From assembly GCA_963971305.1 (NCBI GenBank), contig OZ020311.1, forward strand, positions 3,596,001 through 3,660,000: DNA of 64,000 nt, in the 5' to 3' direction. This DNA is from Arcuatula senhousia. Its lineage: Eukaryota > Mollusca > Bivalvia > Mytilida > Mytilidae. Position 1 is the first letter of the stretch, and each line of letters begins with the position of its first letter. The notes under the pieces were generated by a model. The model was given only the letters and a program-made list of their open reading frames with translations. It made no database searches and had not been told where the DNA came from. The translations under genes were made by a program, and so were the position numbers. This document shows positions 63,120-64,000 of the stretch, piece by piece.

Positions 63120-64000
63120 ATGGCCCTCCCGTTCTTGAAATATCATTGACCCTCAATGTGTATTACCTGGGATATGAACCTTTACCAAGAAATTGATCAA
63201 AAGTGTTCATGTGTAAAATATAGGTTGCTGTGACCTTATTTCTGATGGGTAGTGCCATGTACCAAGACTCATTGAGAAGTGAAATATTATTGACCCCTAA
63301 CATGTAGTATTCAAGATATGGACCTTAACCAAAGTCATTCATGCGTAAAATATAGGTCACAGTGCCTCATTTCTAGTGATGGTGTCACTTTACCCAAGAC
63401 ACATCTAGTGGTGAATATCATTGACCCCCAACATCTAGTATCCAAGTTATGGACCTTAACCAAGAACTTAACCGAAGTCGTTCATGCATAAAATATAGAT
63501 CACAGTGACGTAATTTTTATTGGGTGGTGTCATGTTACCCAAAACACATCTAGTGGTGAAATACCATTGATTATCAACATGTAGTATCTGAGATATGGAC
63601 CTTAACCAGGAACTTAACCAAGTTCATTCATGCGTAAAATATAGGTCACAGTGACCTAATTTCTAGTGGGTGGTGTCACCTTACCTTACACACATCTAGT
63701 AGTGAAATATCATTGACCCCCAACATCTAGTATCCAAGTTATGGACCTTAACCAAGAACTTAACCGAAGTCATTCATGCGTAAAATATAGGTCACAGTGA
63801 CCTAATTTCTAGTGGATGGTGTCACCTTACCTAAGACACATCTAGTAGTGAAATATCATTGACCCCCAACATCTAGTATCCAAGTTATGGACCTTAACCA
63901 AGAACTTAACCGAAGTCGTTCATGCATAAAATATAGGTCACAGTGACCTAATTTCTAGTGGGTGGTGTAGCCCTACCCAAGACCCATCTGGTGGTGAAAT
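63120..64000. repeat. 146-bp satellite array, running off the window
   Basis: TAAAATATAGGTCAC recurs at 63346, 63489 (one change), 63635, 63781 and 63927, the last four exactly 146 bp apart. Three copies contain AGGTCACAGTGACCT (63643, 63789, 63935). Older, more diverged units lie at the left. Confidence 0.95.

Overview
The window looks like genomic DNA from an animal, most likely a bivalve mollusc and possibly a mytilid mussel. The reasons are the AT-rich base composition, short exons with canonical GT/AG borders separated by long introns, and many repeats. Several repeats have the layout of the non-autonomous Helentron ('pearl'-type, HINE) elements known from bivalves. The species call is inference; no sequence search was run.

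One gene spans almost the whole window on the minus strand: a class I unconventional myosin closest to myosin-Ib/Ia. I placed 20 coding exons (61872 down to the stop at 1759) by matching the protein family and by splice borders whose phases agree throughout. They encode about 859 residues: the second half of the motor, the converter, four IQ motifs and the membrane-binding TH1 tail. The P-loop and switch regions must lie beyond position 64000. An 18-nt candidate microexon (31480-31497) would add six residues at the base of the actin-binding helix-loop-helix.

The introns hold most of the sequence. Minus-strand introns longer than 2 kb carry mobile or tandem-repeat DNA. There are five near-complete elements of four sequence families with one shared plan (terminal inverted repeat, 150-185 bp tandem core, low-complexity tract, 3' hairpin): 18724-21380, 24581-25921, 33660-35165, 39993-41156 and 43921-44866. 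There are also large TIR-bounded segments (7638-23007, 10683-13603, 41183-43186), small MITEs, at least seven long palindromes, a 1.4-kb segmental duplication interrupted by a 2-kb insertion, and a 146-bp satellite at the right edge with perfect AGGTCAnnnTGACCT palindromes.

A second gene lies nested on the plus strand in the 11.3-kb myosin intron: an intronless 972-codon rhodopsin-like seven-transmembrane receptor (55665-58583) with a third intracellular loop of about 670 residues. A further AT-rich open frame (59918-60466) and a promoter-like island with candidate first exons on both strands (62660-62960) are weaker calls. No rRNA, CRISPR array or prokaryotic feature was seen; one degenerate tRNA-like sequence is noted.
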